DNA of 64,000 nt from NCBI RefSeq assembly GCF_019320115.1, contig NC_089595.1:109198158-109262157 (forward strand). The letters run 5' to 3'. Every line of letters starts with the position of its first letter. Position 1 is the first letter of the stretch. Below are positions 20,421 through 32,030 of the stretch, one piece after another. Position numbers and translations under genes: made by a program. This DNA is from Miscanthus floridulus (taxonomy: Eukaryota > Streptophyta > Magnoliopsida > Poales > Poaceae). The notes below the pieces were generated by a model that searched no databases, was not told the origin of the DNA, and saw only the letters and a program-made list of their open reading frames with translations.

Positions 20421-23400
20421 ATGGATGAATATTTTTCACGCTTCCTAAACCCTGGTTGGCAGCTAAGAGAATACTTCACAGAATTAATAGGTACCAGTGC
20501 CAACAACTTGAGCTTGTACGTCTTAGTTCACAAAACTACATGGGATTTGAGCATACTGATATTTTAGAGCACCTAGCCATTTTGTTTCTTTTTCTGATTC
20601 TGAATTACAAGTTCCTTTATATTTATATGAACAACTAGTTTGATGCTTGACTACTTTCTGTTAGATAGGATATGGTTTTCATTGACTTGGAGAAGACTTA
20701 TGACAAGATACCAAGAAATGTTATGTGATGGGCTTTGGACAAACATAAAGTCCCATCAAAGTACGTGACTCTCGTCAAGGACATGTACAACAATATTGTG
20801 ACTAGTGTTCGAACAAACGATGGTAACACAGATTACTTCCCTATTAAAATTGGACTTCATCAAAGGTCAGCCTTAAGCCCGTATCTCTTTGCCTTAGTAA
20901 TGGATGAAGTTACCAGGAACATACTAGGGGGTATCTCTTGGTGTATGTTGTTCGCTGATGATGTAGGGTTAGTGGACGAAAGCCATACAGGAGTAAATAT
21001 AAAACTAGAGTTATGGTGGCAGACCCTTGAGTCTAAATATTTTAGATTGAGCAAAACTAAAACCAAATACATGAGATACGACTTTGGCGGAGCTGCACAG
21101 GAGGAGGGAGATGTGAGTTTGGAAGGTCAAGTAATCCTTTTGGTATCTGGGATCGATGCTACAGAGGGATGGAGATATTGATGCGGACGTTAGCCATAGA
21201 ATCAAAGCAAGGTGGATCAAGTGGCGATAAGCTTCTAGCATTCTCTGTGACAAGAGGGTATCACAAAAGCTAAAAGACAAGTTCTATAGAACGGCGATTA
21301 GACCGGTTATGTTGTATGGAGCAGAATGTTGGCCTACAAAGATTAGACATGTGTAACAACTGAGTGTTGCAGAAATACATATGTTGCATTGGATTTGTGG
21401 TCACACAAGAATAGACCGAATTCGAAACGATGATATACGTGATCGCCTAGGGGTAGCACCAATTGAAGAAAAACTTGTCCAACATCGGTTGAGGTGGTTT
21501 GGCCATGTCTAAAGAAGACCTCCAGAGACATCAGTACATTGTGGAGTCCTAAACCAAGCTAATAATATGAGAAGAGGTAGAGGAAGACCGAAATTGACAT
21601 GGGGAGACAATAAAAAGATATTTGAAAGATTGGAATATAGCTAGAGATCTATGTTTGAAGAGGAGTGCTTGAAAAGCAGCCACTGAAGTGCCTGAACCGT
21701 GACTTGGGGCTCTTAGTGGGTTTCAACTCTAGCCTACCCCAACTTGCTTGGGACTGAAAGGCTATGTTGTTGCTGCTGCTGCTGCTTACATGATGCAATA
21801 TAGCATAGATACAATTTTACAAGGCTGTCATAATTGAGGTCTTCATTACTATAGGTTGTTGTACTTAAGGTTGTAGATCTTAAGTCTCATTATTATCCTT
21901 AAAAACAAGATATGCAGACCATGTTCAGTGTTTGCAGAGCCAATGTTCTAAAATAAATTATCTATTTTATTGTCATTGTGAAAAAAAAGAGTTGTTGACC
22001 TGTCTGAATATGCCTAGAGATCTTTGTTTGGATATGAGTGCTTGGAAAGAAGTTATTGACGTCTATGAACCGTGACTAGGGCCTCATGTTGGGTTTCAAC
22101 TCTAGCGACCCCAACTTGCTTTGGATTAAAAGGCTCTGTTGTTGTTGCTGTTGCTGCAGCATTGTGGTTAGAATTTCCGAGGCTTTGACTGGATAAGACG
22201 TGTTGATGAGACAAATCCTTCTCGAAAGTAGAGAAGCCTGAAATTTGATGTTTTTGTTGTGTTTTTCTTTTATTTTTTTACGTGTTTGTCTTTATCCTAG
22301 CAGAAAATTGGCTTCGGTCCGCTGATTGGATTCCTCAATGTCTTGGAGTCCAATTCTCTGCTAGCCATGTAGGATCATTGACTGGCACCACAGGATATCT
22401 TCATGAAGGGGCATTTGCATTATCTGTTAGTAATACTACTACAAAAGAACAGACTACAAAAGGAACATCTGAAGGCACAATTTTCAGAAAAGGATTTTCC
22501 AGTATTATGAAAGGTTCAGTTTTCTTATAGCTTCATCAACTAGTAAGCCGATTACATCCATTGTTGTCTTGTGTCCCACATTTACTGTGCAACTGTTTGT
22601 GTTGTTAGATCATATGTCAGGTCTTCCTATCTTTTACATGGCTTCAGGCTGGTACGAAGATTGGCATTCAGTGTGCGAGATCAGTGGATTCTGTTTTCAA
22701 ATGAAGTGCATGCCAAACTAACCAGGTTAGTTAATGTCTTCTCTGTTCAGACCTCTATATTTGCTTACATGTTGCATCTTGTGGTCTGAGGACTCCGTGT
22801 AGGTTGCAGCCCAGTTTTCTTTGTTCTAATTAGTTCTAAGATGTCATTTTTTTATCACAGGATCCTACATCGTTTCTGGACAACACTACAGGGATCTTGT
22901 GAAGATATAGGATGGTTGCAAAGAACTCGGGCATCACTTTGTTCGGTTGATGGGACAGGTCGATTCAAGGAGATTTTGCATGAGATCAGGTGAATTTTTT
23001 GTGCCCAGTTTTAGTGAACTCTGACACACACAAAAAAAAAAAGAAAAACATTGCACACTACCACTTTTTTTGCAGAAAGTATTTGTAGCATGCTTCCAAA
23101 TACTTTAGTGTGAAAATTTGAGCATAAACTACCAATTAAGTTAGAAATGGCATGCACTGCCTTATGTTAATCAGTTCTGAGAAGGCCGACAATACTAAAA
23201 GCTGCCTTATGTTTCAGAAATGGCATGCACTGCCTGCCTGATACACTGGTTTACTTATTTATTCCTGGTGAGATATCTTTCTCAACGTAGCTAGTTTCTG
23301 GGGATGATCCTTAAATGCCATTGCTTACAAATTATCCCGTTTGTACTCCTTTATGCAGGCCTTTTTAGCAACCACAGTCCACTTTACTTCACCAATACGA

Positions 23401-24492
23401 AACGGTTCTTTTCAAAAATGGGATTGGCTTGCCATATTGCGAAAATTCATAGCGAGGTAATTGAGCTGAAGGGTGGCATGCAAGAGTTTTTTTCCTAGTG
23501 CTAGGTTTCATTCTTGCTTCATATTATGTCATGAAGCAGCTGCTGCTTGTACTAGTATTTCGTACTGTTATTCCTTTCACTTACCATTTGCTTTGTCTAG
23601 GCATCAGTGGAGAATAACGCGTGGGAACTGAAACAATACATTGAGGAGCTCTACTGGGGATCTGGTAATCAGGTTCTGCTCCTTGGCCATAGCAAAGGTG
23701 GAGTTGATGCAGCTGCAGCTCTTTCCTTGTACTGGTCTGAGCTCAAGGGTAAGGTTGCTGGCCTGGCGTTGGTTCAGAGCCCATATGGTGGCACTCCAGT
23801 CGCCTCCGATATCCTTCGAGAAGGCCAGATTGCTGATAAGGAGACAAGGAGGATCATGGAGCTCATCGTATGCAAACTAATCAAGGTCCCTATCATGAAC
23901 TGTTTCTCGGTCAAAACTTTTGTTCACAAAATTGTTCATTCATATCTCATCCATTTCAGTCTTCAAAACAAATGAACAATTGCAGGGTGACATCAGGGCC
24001 TTGGAGGACCTCACATATGCTAAGAGAAAGGACTTCATCTCCAAGCACAAACTCCCCATCGATGAGCTGCCGATCATCTCCTTCCACACCGGAGCCAGCA
24101 CCGCGCCCACAGTGCTCGCGTCACTGACCCGTGTCGCCCAAGCCGAGCTCCTCCCATGGCTTCACCTGCCACGGTTCTTCCTATCTACATCCGACTTTGT
24201 CGAGTCAATGCTCGCCTCTCTGAAGGTCCCCGTGGTCGCGCCTGTGTCGGCAGCCATGGCGGTCACAGCCCTCCACCTGCGTCTGCGCTATGGGGAGAGG
24301 AGTGACGGGCTGGTGACACGGCGCGACGCCGAGGTACCTGGGTCAGTGGTGGTGAGGCCCGAGAGAAGGCTGGACCATGCGTGGATGGTTTACTCCACGC
24401 TGAAGATGGGCAGCGCTGAGGCCGATGCAAGTGAGATGTGCGAGGCTCTGCTGGCCATGCTCGTTGAGATTGGCAAGAAGAAATTTCGCTGA
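20421..24492 (+). CDS. Alpha/beta-hydrolase, lipase-like (GHSKGG), eight coding exons
   Basis: Exons: 20421-20490, 22301-22513, 22648-22725, 22861-22989, 23218-23267, 23359-23456, 23601-23885 and 23986-24492, about 475 residues. All introns read GT-AG. Phases agree except at 22513/22648. The catalytic half is convincing: [33 protein letters not shown] and [16 protein letters not shown], with the nucleophile Ser codon at 23691, then [20 protein letters not shown]. The last exon has [16 protein letters not shown] and [11 protein letters not shown], giving likely Asp and His of the triad. This is a conserved plant family of unassigned lipase-like hydrolases; the substrate is unknown. The first two exons are weaker: the start is the ATG following two uORFs, and 22301 could also be 22304 (a TAGCAG acceptor). 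Intron 20491-22300 contains RTE fragments. Confidence 0.8.
20669..21785 (+). mobile_element. RTE-type LINE fragment in the hydrolase gene, decayed
   Basis: Reverse transcriptase remnant in hydrolase orientation: [17 protein letters not shown], then [20 protein letters not shown] and [13 protein letters not shown] (the ADD catalytic motif). It is followed in other frames by [11 protein letters not shown] and [20 protein letters not shown]. Stops and frameshifts are frequent. It ends in a GTTGTTGCTGCTGCTGCTGC simple repeat typical of RTE 3' ends. It is 5'-truncated. It belongs to the same family as 44690-45783. Confidence 0.8.
22000..22157 (+). mobile_element. Second RTE LINE 3'-end fragment
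   Basis: Repeats the extreme 3' end seen at 21640-21785: GAGTGCTTGGAAAGA, GAACCGTGACTAGGGC, GGGTTTCAACTCTAGC, CCCCAACTTGCTT and AAAAGGCT, closing with GTTGTTGTTGCTGTTGCTGC. It is a very short 5'-truncated copy or a fragment of a duplicated insert. Confidence 0.7.
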
Positions 24493-24952
24493 AACACTGC
24501 CTTCTCGAGAGTTCCTAGTGAACAGTAGGGAGAGGCTACTTTTCTCCTTTTTGGAGTGATTTTCTCCTTTTTCGTGTAATCTCCGATCACAAAAGGTGTC
24601 GGATCTTGTGTTCTGCTCCAATCCCAAGCTACCTGTCCGCATCTCTTGTTGCTGCGGCTGGGATTTGGGAGCTTCCAGAGTGCTTTTGGGTTTTCTCAAG
24701 AAGCTAAGCTAAAGTTCATCAGATCCGGTTCCCTTCAGCTACTCAGGTTTGTCCATCCTCTCTTTATCGCGACTCGGGATGATGAAGGGGCGAGCCTAGC
24801 CTCGCTGCCCGTCCTTGGTTTGCGATACAGGAGAGGCCAGATTAACCTGAGTCATTCTTTGCTGTGGTGAAGTGGCAAGAAGATTGGGATTGGTGTGTAT
24901 TTTATCTGGATTGTCTTTCAGCTTGCATGGAGCCTGGTAAAAACAGATTTCT
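24493..24952 (+). other. 3' flank of the hydrolase gene up to the LINE
   Basis: Follows the hydrolase stop TGA. CTTTTCTCCTTTTTGGAGTG / TTTTCTCCTTTTTCGTGTAA is a short direct repeat at about 24537-24575. Probably 3'UTR plus LINE 5' leader. No gene is seen. Confidence 0.5.
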
Positions 24953-26185
24953 TTGGAAGGCACGAATCAGGGTATAGGTGAAGGATTTGAGAACAAACAA
25001 ACCTGTGGAGATGGTGTGCGCTTGAAGCTTACTCCTGAAGAAAGCAAAGTGTTGACAGTGGATGATGATGTGGAGGAAGGTCTCGCGACGTCAGATTGTG
25101 CCATTGTTGGTAAGGTCTTATCCTCTAGTGTTCTCCACTTACAGACTATCATGGGGGCGCTACGTCCTGCTTGGGGAAATCCAAAAGGCCTAGTTGCCAG
25201 ATCAGTGGGAGAGAACTTATTCATTACGGAATTTGGGTCTAGACAGGATTTGGAACGTGTGCTTGATGGATGACCTTGGAATGTTAGTAAGCGAGCTGTG
25301 CTTATAAAAAGATATGATCCAAATCAGAGGCCCACAGATATTGTCTTTAATCTTTTGCCGATCTGGGTGAGAATTATGAATCTCCCTTTTGGTCTTATGA
25401 ATGGTAAATGGGGAGGTCAGCTAGCAGGTATGATTGGAGAGGTTGAAAAATTAAAGTTAGATGACCAAGGAAGGGCGTGGGGACCTTACCTACGAGCAAA
25501 GGTCGCAATTGATGTTTCAAAACCTCTTCGACGTTGTGTCGGAATTTTCTCAGCACAACGACAAACTAACGAATGGTATGATGTGCAGTATGAAAAGCTA
25601 CCTCACTTTTGCTTTTCTTGTGGAATTATAGGGCATTCGTCTATTGAATGTCCTAGCCCAGCAGCTCGTGATAACAAAGGCTTACTGCCATATGGAGAGA
25701 ATCTTCGGGTCCCTGATGACAAGAAGAAAAAGCAAACTGACGATAAACAGGGTCATGCCTCACCATCAAGTGGCCGCAATGCCAATTCGAGAAGTCGATA
25801 TGATGGTACTGAAACAAATTCAGCTCAACATATTTCTGTTAGTTTGGAGAATGAAAGGGATTTAAATAATAAATCTTTGAACAAACCAAGTGAAATTGCT
25901 GGAAGGGACAACTTAATTCTTGAGAATGATCAAATGGATATACAGGGCAGGAAACGCAAACAGAATGAGACTACAGAGTATGATATTGACTCTTCCCAAT
26001 TAATGCATCAAATTTCGGTGAATGATCTGGCAATTGTACCTCTTGTCCCTGGATCACAGCCCACGTTTGAAGAACCTGACACGGGTTCTGATGATCTAGA
26101 ACAGAAAAAGAAGATGAAGACAGAAGAAAATTTTCCCATGGAATTATCGGCGGTGGCTGGCTTCCAGCCCCGCCGACAGCAATGA
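24953..26185 (+). pseudogene. LINE ORF1 protein (DUF4283-like plus CCHC knuckle)
   Basis: Nucleic-acid-binding ORF1 of a plant L1 LINE. The N-terminal part (LTPEESKVLTVDDD, QTIMGALRPAWGNPKG, GENLFITEFGSRQDLERVL) is followed by a TGA at 25271-25273, directly before PWNVSKRAVL. The frame then continues through LPIWVRIMNLPFGLM to a zinc knuckle, CFSCGIIGHSSIEC, at about 25612-25653. A Lys-rich, polar tail follows. The stop would truncate the protein ahead of the knuckle. No ATG is present at the left edge in a good position. The final TGA (26183-26185) overlaps the ORF2 ATG. Confidence 0.8.
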
Positions 26186-29100
26186 TTCTCTTATGTTGGA
26201 ACTGTCGAGGATTAGGCCGGGACTCGGCAGTTGGAGAGCTTCGCTGGTTGGTGAAGCAATACCGTCCCTCCCTCCTATTTCTTTCGGAAACCAAAATGAG
26301 GGATGATAGTGTGCGAAAATTTATGTGGTCGCTGGGCTTCTCAGGTTGTTTGCAGTTAACAGCGAAGGAAGAAGTGGAGGTTTGGTTTTGTTTTGGACTG
26401 ATTCCAGCAAGATATCACTGAAAGGTTACTGTAAAAATTTTATTGATGTGAGCATAACACAAGAAGATGGCCTTACGTGGAGAGCTACTTTTGTATATGG
26501 TGAACCAAAATTGGAACTGGGTCATGTGTTTTGGGATCGCATTAGATTTCTTCATGCTCAATGGGAGGGTCCTTGGATTTGTGCTGGAGATTTCAATGGA
26601 GTGCTAAATGATCATGAACACAAGGGAAGATGTGACAGAAGTAGTACTCAGATGAACTTATTCCGCGAATTCTTAGAAGATTGTGAACCGATTGATCTGG
26701 GATATATTGGGCCAAAGTTTACATGGAATAATAGATAGGCAGGGATTAATAATGTAAGGGTTCGTCTGGACAGAGCAGTAGCAAATAGTCACTTTATTCA
26801 ACTGTTTGATGAATACCAGGTAGAAAATGTGGTAACATCTTCCTCAGATCATTATGCAATTAAAATAGTACTTGGGGAACATGGTCAGGGATCACGGAGT
26901 ATACATGCTGTTGAACAATTCAGATATGAGGATGCTTGGTCTAGAGCCCCAGATTATAAGGATGCAGTGGAACAATTCTGGAAAGAAGGATATAATGGTC
27001 CTATAAATCTTCAATCCACATGGAACAACTTGCAAAGTCTGGCTAGTTCACTGAAACAATGGAGCAGAGATTCCTTTGGGTCTGTCCGTAAGGAGATCAA
27101 GAAGCTTCAAAGTCGTTTGTCGAGGCTGTCTCTATCAAGCACCACAACAGATGTTTCACAGGAAAGAAAAAAATATCGAACAAAGGCTCTGTGAGCTGTT
27201 CGAAAGGGAGGAAATCATGGCTCGACAGCGATCAAGAGCAGACTGGCTCCGAGCGGGGGATCGGAACACAAAAATTTTTCATGCAAGAGCATCTGCCCGC
27301 AGAAGAAATAACAAAATAAGATATTTAGTACAAGAAGATGGTGCAAAATGTGAAGATCAAGAAGCTATTAAACGTATGGCTACAGATTTCTACTCAAATT
27401 TGTTCTCTTCTGAACCAAATGCTAATATTGAAGCCATCCTTGATGCAATTCCTACCAAAGTGGATCAAAATATAAATGAAGAATTATGCAAACCATATAC
27501 TGATGAGGAGATCAAAAAGGCATTGTTTCAAATGGGTCCAACAAAAGCTCCAGGCCCAGATGGATTTCCAGCTCTTTTTTATCAACGACATTGGGATTTA
27601 TTGCACAAAGAAATATGTCAAGCAGTAAGAAGTTTTCTATCTGAAGATGAGATTCCAGAAGGTTTATGCGACACAACTATTGTGCTCATTCCCAAAATGC
27701 CTAGACCAGAACATCTAAACAATTTCAGACCAATCAGTCTATGTAGTGTTATTTATAAAATAGCCTCAAAAGTTCTATCTAATCGTTTGAATCTTTTCCT
27801 TCCGGATATAATTTCTCAAGAGCAAAGTGCTTTTGTGCCAGGAAGGTTAATCACAGATAATGTGTTGATCGCATATGAATGCCTACACACAGTAAGGAGA
27901 CAGCGATCAAAGACACCCTTCTTTGCTTTGAAAATTGATATGATGAAAGCTTATGATAGGGTGGAATGGGCTTATTTACGTGGTGTATTACAGAAGCTCG
28001 GTTTTCATGATTCATGGATATCTACAGTTATGCGGTGTGTTTCTTCGGTGCGATATGCCATAAGGATTAATGGTGAATTAACTCAAACCTTTTATCCAAC
28101 AAGAGGCATTCGGCAAGGAGATCCAATCAGTCCATATCTTTTCCTCTTGTGCGCTGAAGGGTTATCATGCTTATTAAAAAAGAAAGAACAAGAAGGCTCT
28201 TTGAAAGGATTAAGGAATGGAATTTTAGGGCCATCAATATCCCATCTTTTATTCGCAGATGACAGCATCTTCTTTACAAGGGGGGATAAACGGAGTGTCT
28301 CAACACTGAAATCAGTACTCCAGATTTATAGTGAAGGGTCTGGACAGCGAGTCAATTTACAGAAGTCATCCATCTTCTTTGGGAATCGATGTCTTGATGA
28401 TTTAAAAGAAAGAGTAATGAATGAGCTGAACATCTACAATGCGGCACTGCAGTCTACTTATTTAGGTATGCCGACTTGTATTAAAAGATAAAAAATCAGC
28501 ACCTTTATTTTCCTGCTAGAAAGAATGTGGAAAAGAGTTTATGGATGGAGCGATAAATCGTTATCTAGAGCTGGCAAAGAAATTTTGCTGAAATCAGTTG
28601 TCCAAGCTATCCCTATATATATCATGAGTTGCTTCCAAATACCAGTTGGCATTTGTGATAAAATGAGATCAATCATCTCTAATTATTGGTGGGGCATCGA
28701 GAATGGAAACAAGAAATTGCATTGGCACTCCTGGGAATGGCTGACTGCACCAAAAGCATTGGGAGGAATGGGCTTTAGAGATATGGAATTATTTAATCAA
28801 GCACTTCTAGCAAAGCAATGTTGGCGGCTACTTACTGTACCTGATTCTTTATGTGCTAGGGTGCTTAAAAACAGATACTTTCCTAATTCCTCTTTTTGGG
28901 AGGCAAGTTGCACTCGTAATGCCTCATACACCTGGAGAAGCTTGAATTTTGGGAAGAAACTTTTGATGAATGGAATTGTATGGAGAGTTGGTAATGGAAA
29001 AACAATACCTTTATCTGGTGTTCATTGGATACCAGGAGTTTTACAACAATTTGCCCAACCAATCATACCACTACCATAAGATCTGAAGGTGGATTTTCTA

Positions 29101-30152
29101 ATTGATGAACGACAACGACAATGGAATGAGGAGTTAGTGCAGGCATGCTACTCGGAGGATACTGCTAATGCGATACTAAAAATTCCTTAGTCATAATATG
29201 TGCGAAGACTCTGTGGCTTGGGAAAACACCACAGAAGGTATTTTTACTGTTAAATCAGCATATATGTTGATAAAATCTAAAAAAAAATCATTTGTTTTCC
29301 ATCACCAATGGCAAGGGAGGAACATCCAATATTCAACAAGTCACTAGTGACTAGAAACGCATTTGGAAGATACATGCTCCTGAGAAAATGAAAATAGTCT
29401 TGTGGAGGTAGGCTCATGATTGTTTACCTACAGGACAACAACTCTTAAGCAGGCATATTTGTACCACTGATGCTTGCTACTTTTGTGGACAGGTAGAAAC
29501 GGTGGCTCATGCCTTCATCAAATGTCAATATATGGCAGAAATATGGCGTGAAATGAAGAAATGGTGTGGTATAAATTGTAAACTTATGCCGTTTATTTCC
29601 CCAAAGCAGTGGTTATGGGAGTTTTTGGCTAATGTATCTGACGAAGAGGCTACTATCTTGACTTTAATTATCTGGCATATTTGGGATAATAGGAATGGTG
29701 TTAGAAATGGGGAAAATATTGTTCATCCATTTCGGATAGTTGAAAAAATAAAAGCATATATTCAAGTGGTAATGCATTGCGATGATGTTCCTGATTTTCC
29801 AACAGGTGTGGGCCTAATGCATCTACCAAACGATGAGTTCCACCGCCGGAAGATTGGGTTAAGGCAAATGTTGATGCTGCTGTTTTCAGTGAATCAGAAA
29901 GAATGGGAGCTGGATGTGTGATACGGGACCACAATGGAAATTTCTTGGCTGCAACAAACCAAGTGATTTGCAGAGTCTCTGAACCAGAAATGGCTGAAGC
30001 TTTGGCTGTCCGATGGGCTTTAAAGTTCATCTGTGATCAACACTTCAAGAAAGTGGTAATTGCTTCGGACTGCTTAAACTTGGTACGAAAGCTCATGCAA
30101 AAAAGTCTGGATATGTCTCATATAGGAGCAATCGTCCAAGACATTAAAGATA
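26182..30152 (+). pseudogene. LINE ORF2: endonuclease, reverse transcriptase, zf-RVT, RNase H (5' portion)
   Basis: ATG at 26182 opens with LLCWNCRGLG, the start of the apurinic-like endonuclease. A one-base loss near 26353 shifts the frame. The domain goes on with GGLVLFWTDSS and WICAGDFNGVLND, and a TAG stop follows NNR at 26736. Another shift occurs in a run of A near 27170. The reverse transcriptase follows: KAPGPDGFPALFYQ, NFRPISLCSVIYKI, QSAFVPGRLITDN, GIRQGDPISPYLF and HLLFADDS with the catalytic aspartates. A stop is found at 28489, and others lie after 29077. The zinc-finger-like segment at 29480-29560 precedes an RNase H with NVDAAVFSE and EMAEALAVRWAL. The frame is cut at 30152 by the Helitron. 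Confidence 0.85.
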
Positions 30153-30545
30153 TATGGCGCGCCGAATCGGCGGCCTCCCAGGGTGTCCACGTACGTTCTA
30201 TTTAGCTGGTGCGTTAGATAGAAATTACACGACTCAGATGAAGCGCGTCACACTCGGCCTTCCTCCATGCATCATCTCTATAGATAAAAACAAGTCGGAT
30301 AGATGAACATATTTAATGTCTCCCCTCTTTACCCACCGACCATGCTTGTACGTTCGGCACGGCTCCCATCCCGTCTCCATCTCCAGTTCTCATCCCATCC
30401 CCATCTTCATTTCTCAGTCGCACAGGCACCCGACCCCGCCGCCACCAACCCTGGCCAGACGAGCTCCACCTCGCTGCCAGCACCGGCCCCTCCCCCGCCG
30501 GCCTCCCCCTCCTCTTCTCCTCCCTCCTTCCCCCTGCAACCCTAG

Positions 30546-30787
30546 CCCCGACGAGCTCCACGACCCTGTCACCGCAGCAGCCGCCGGTCGTCTCTCCGGC
30601 GTCGGCGGCCACCCCTCCCCCGCCCGCCTCCCCCTCCCCTACCCCTCCATCTCCCGACGGCGCGATCACTATACCCCGCGATGGCGCGACCGTGTCCGTC
30701 TCGCTGGACCGCGCCGCGTCTTCCGTTCCTAGCGAGGGGCTCGTGGCTGGCGTGGAGGCGCTCAAGGACTCCATCCGGGGCCTCGAG
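30546..30787 (+). pseudogene. Captured exon-like fragment in the Helitron (Pro/Ser-rich then helical)
   Basis: GC-rich frame with a Pro-rich start followed by a less repetitive stretch: DGAITIPRDGATVSVSLD, then SEGLVAGVEALKDSIRGLE, ending at a plausible donor GAG|GTGGGCG at 30788. Codon bias and composition are those of a grass first exon. I do not recognise the protein. Because it lies inside the Helitron it is most simply a captured host gene fragment. A second block, 31168-31214, bounded by CCTGCAG and a GT donor, could be the next exon. Confidence 0.45.
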
Positions 30788-31786
30788 GTGGGCGTGGGTC
30801 GGCCGCCCGGAACATGGCCACCTCGCTGCGCGGACGGATCGCGTCGTGTCCTCTTCCTCCCCCACGACGGCTACGGGTCCAGATGCGGCAGCTGCGCGGA
30901 CCGGTGGCCCTTGCCGGCGGCAACGGCGCTTGGGTCACGACCTGCCTCTGCTGCAAGCGCTTCCCTCATCTTCATCTCTGCCCAAGCTTGGTACTCCCAA
31001 AGGTCTACCTCGCCGCTGTCTTCGAGTAGATCGACGCCGTCTAGGTTCGTGTCCCCTTCTTCTCAGTCTAGATCTGGGGTTCAATATCGATGGGGTTGTT
31101 GCAGCCTTCTCGATTTGGTTAGGTTTTGACTGACATCTCTGTGTTTGCTTTTCCTGAGGCCCTGCAGCTTGCCAGGAACGCCGCCGAGGATCCACATGGT
31201 CGTCACTGATAAAGGTCAGCACAGGTCTACCACTAATGATCCTTTGTCCTCTCACCTATTTGTTCATATTTGCAGATATAGGTTGCTCAAACCGATTACA
31301 AAAACAATCTTAGTAACTAAGTGATCTGGGAACCCACTTTTAATTTCCACAAACTTTCCTGCAGGTTCTATTTGTTTTGTTTTTTAAGCAGTACATCTAC
31401 TTTATCAATTTGTGAACAAATTGAGCTCTTACATGGTTGTGATAGTTAGCTCTGAAAAAGAAGAGATGGTTCATGGATTCATTGCTTTACTGTCATGATT
31501 GTGCAGTGCATACTTCAACTTTTAACTAATGCTTCGTGTATTAGGTTTCTCGCCGGGTCCTTCTACAATTTACAGCGGCATCAAGACTTCCTCTGGTAAT
31601 ATGCTTACTGTTATTCTACCGCCGTTTGTATGAATATGAGCCCTGTTTTTACTTAAGCATTCACAGCGGTCTCTACGCAATGGCCTGCACCCTGCCTCAG
31701 ATCTCCATAAATTGTTTGCTTTGCTTTCTTATGTCAAACCATAAAATTAGTGTTCTTTCTTTAACTGAACTAATCTTTTTTGGTAG

Positions 31787-32030
31787 GCACCAACTCTACC
31801 TGGTATTGCCAGTTATTTCTGTGAATGTTCTCCTTCTATGCTGAATGGCGAGCCTCAGGCTGTGAACTTACCTATAGTCTCTTCCTCTATTGGTGAATGC
31901 GGGACTAAGCTTTGCATAAATAAGTTCATATACACATTGCTCAAAAATGTATAACACATGCTAATGTGCCGTGGATGATGAAAAATTGGGCGATGCTGAT
32001 GAATTTGTCAAGCTCGTCCTCACCATGGAG
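31787..32030 (+). pseudogene. Further exon-like pieces captured by the Helitron
   Basis: After TTTTTTGGTAG an open frame 31787-31954 reads LPGIASYFCECSPSMLNGE before a stop. About 31968-32030 reads VDDEKLGDADEFVKLVLTME and meets a donor GTGAGAGG at 32031. These look like spliced fragments of one host gene with T-rich introns between. No family is recognised, and no joined protein can be supported. Confidence 0.35.

Noticed and set aside
31008..31200. Histone H2A-like fragment (VYLAAVFE ... LARNAAED) in the Helitron
   Set aside because: Only a few residues match, stops intervene, and the upstream sequence does not continue H2A. Too weak to claim.
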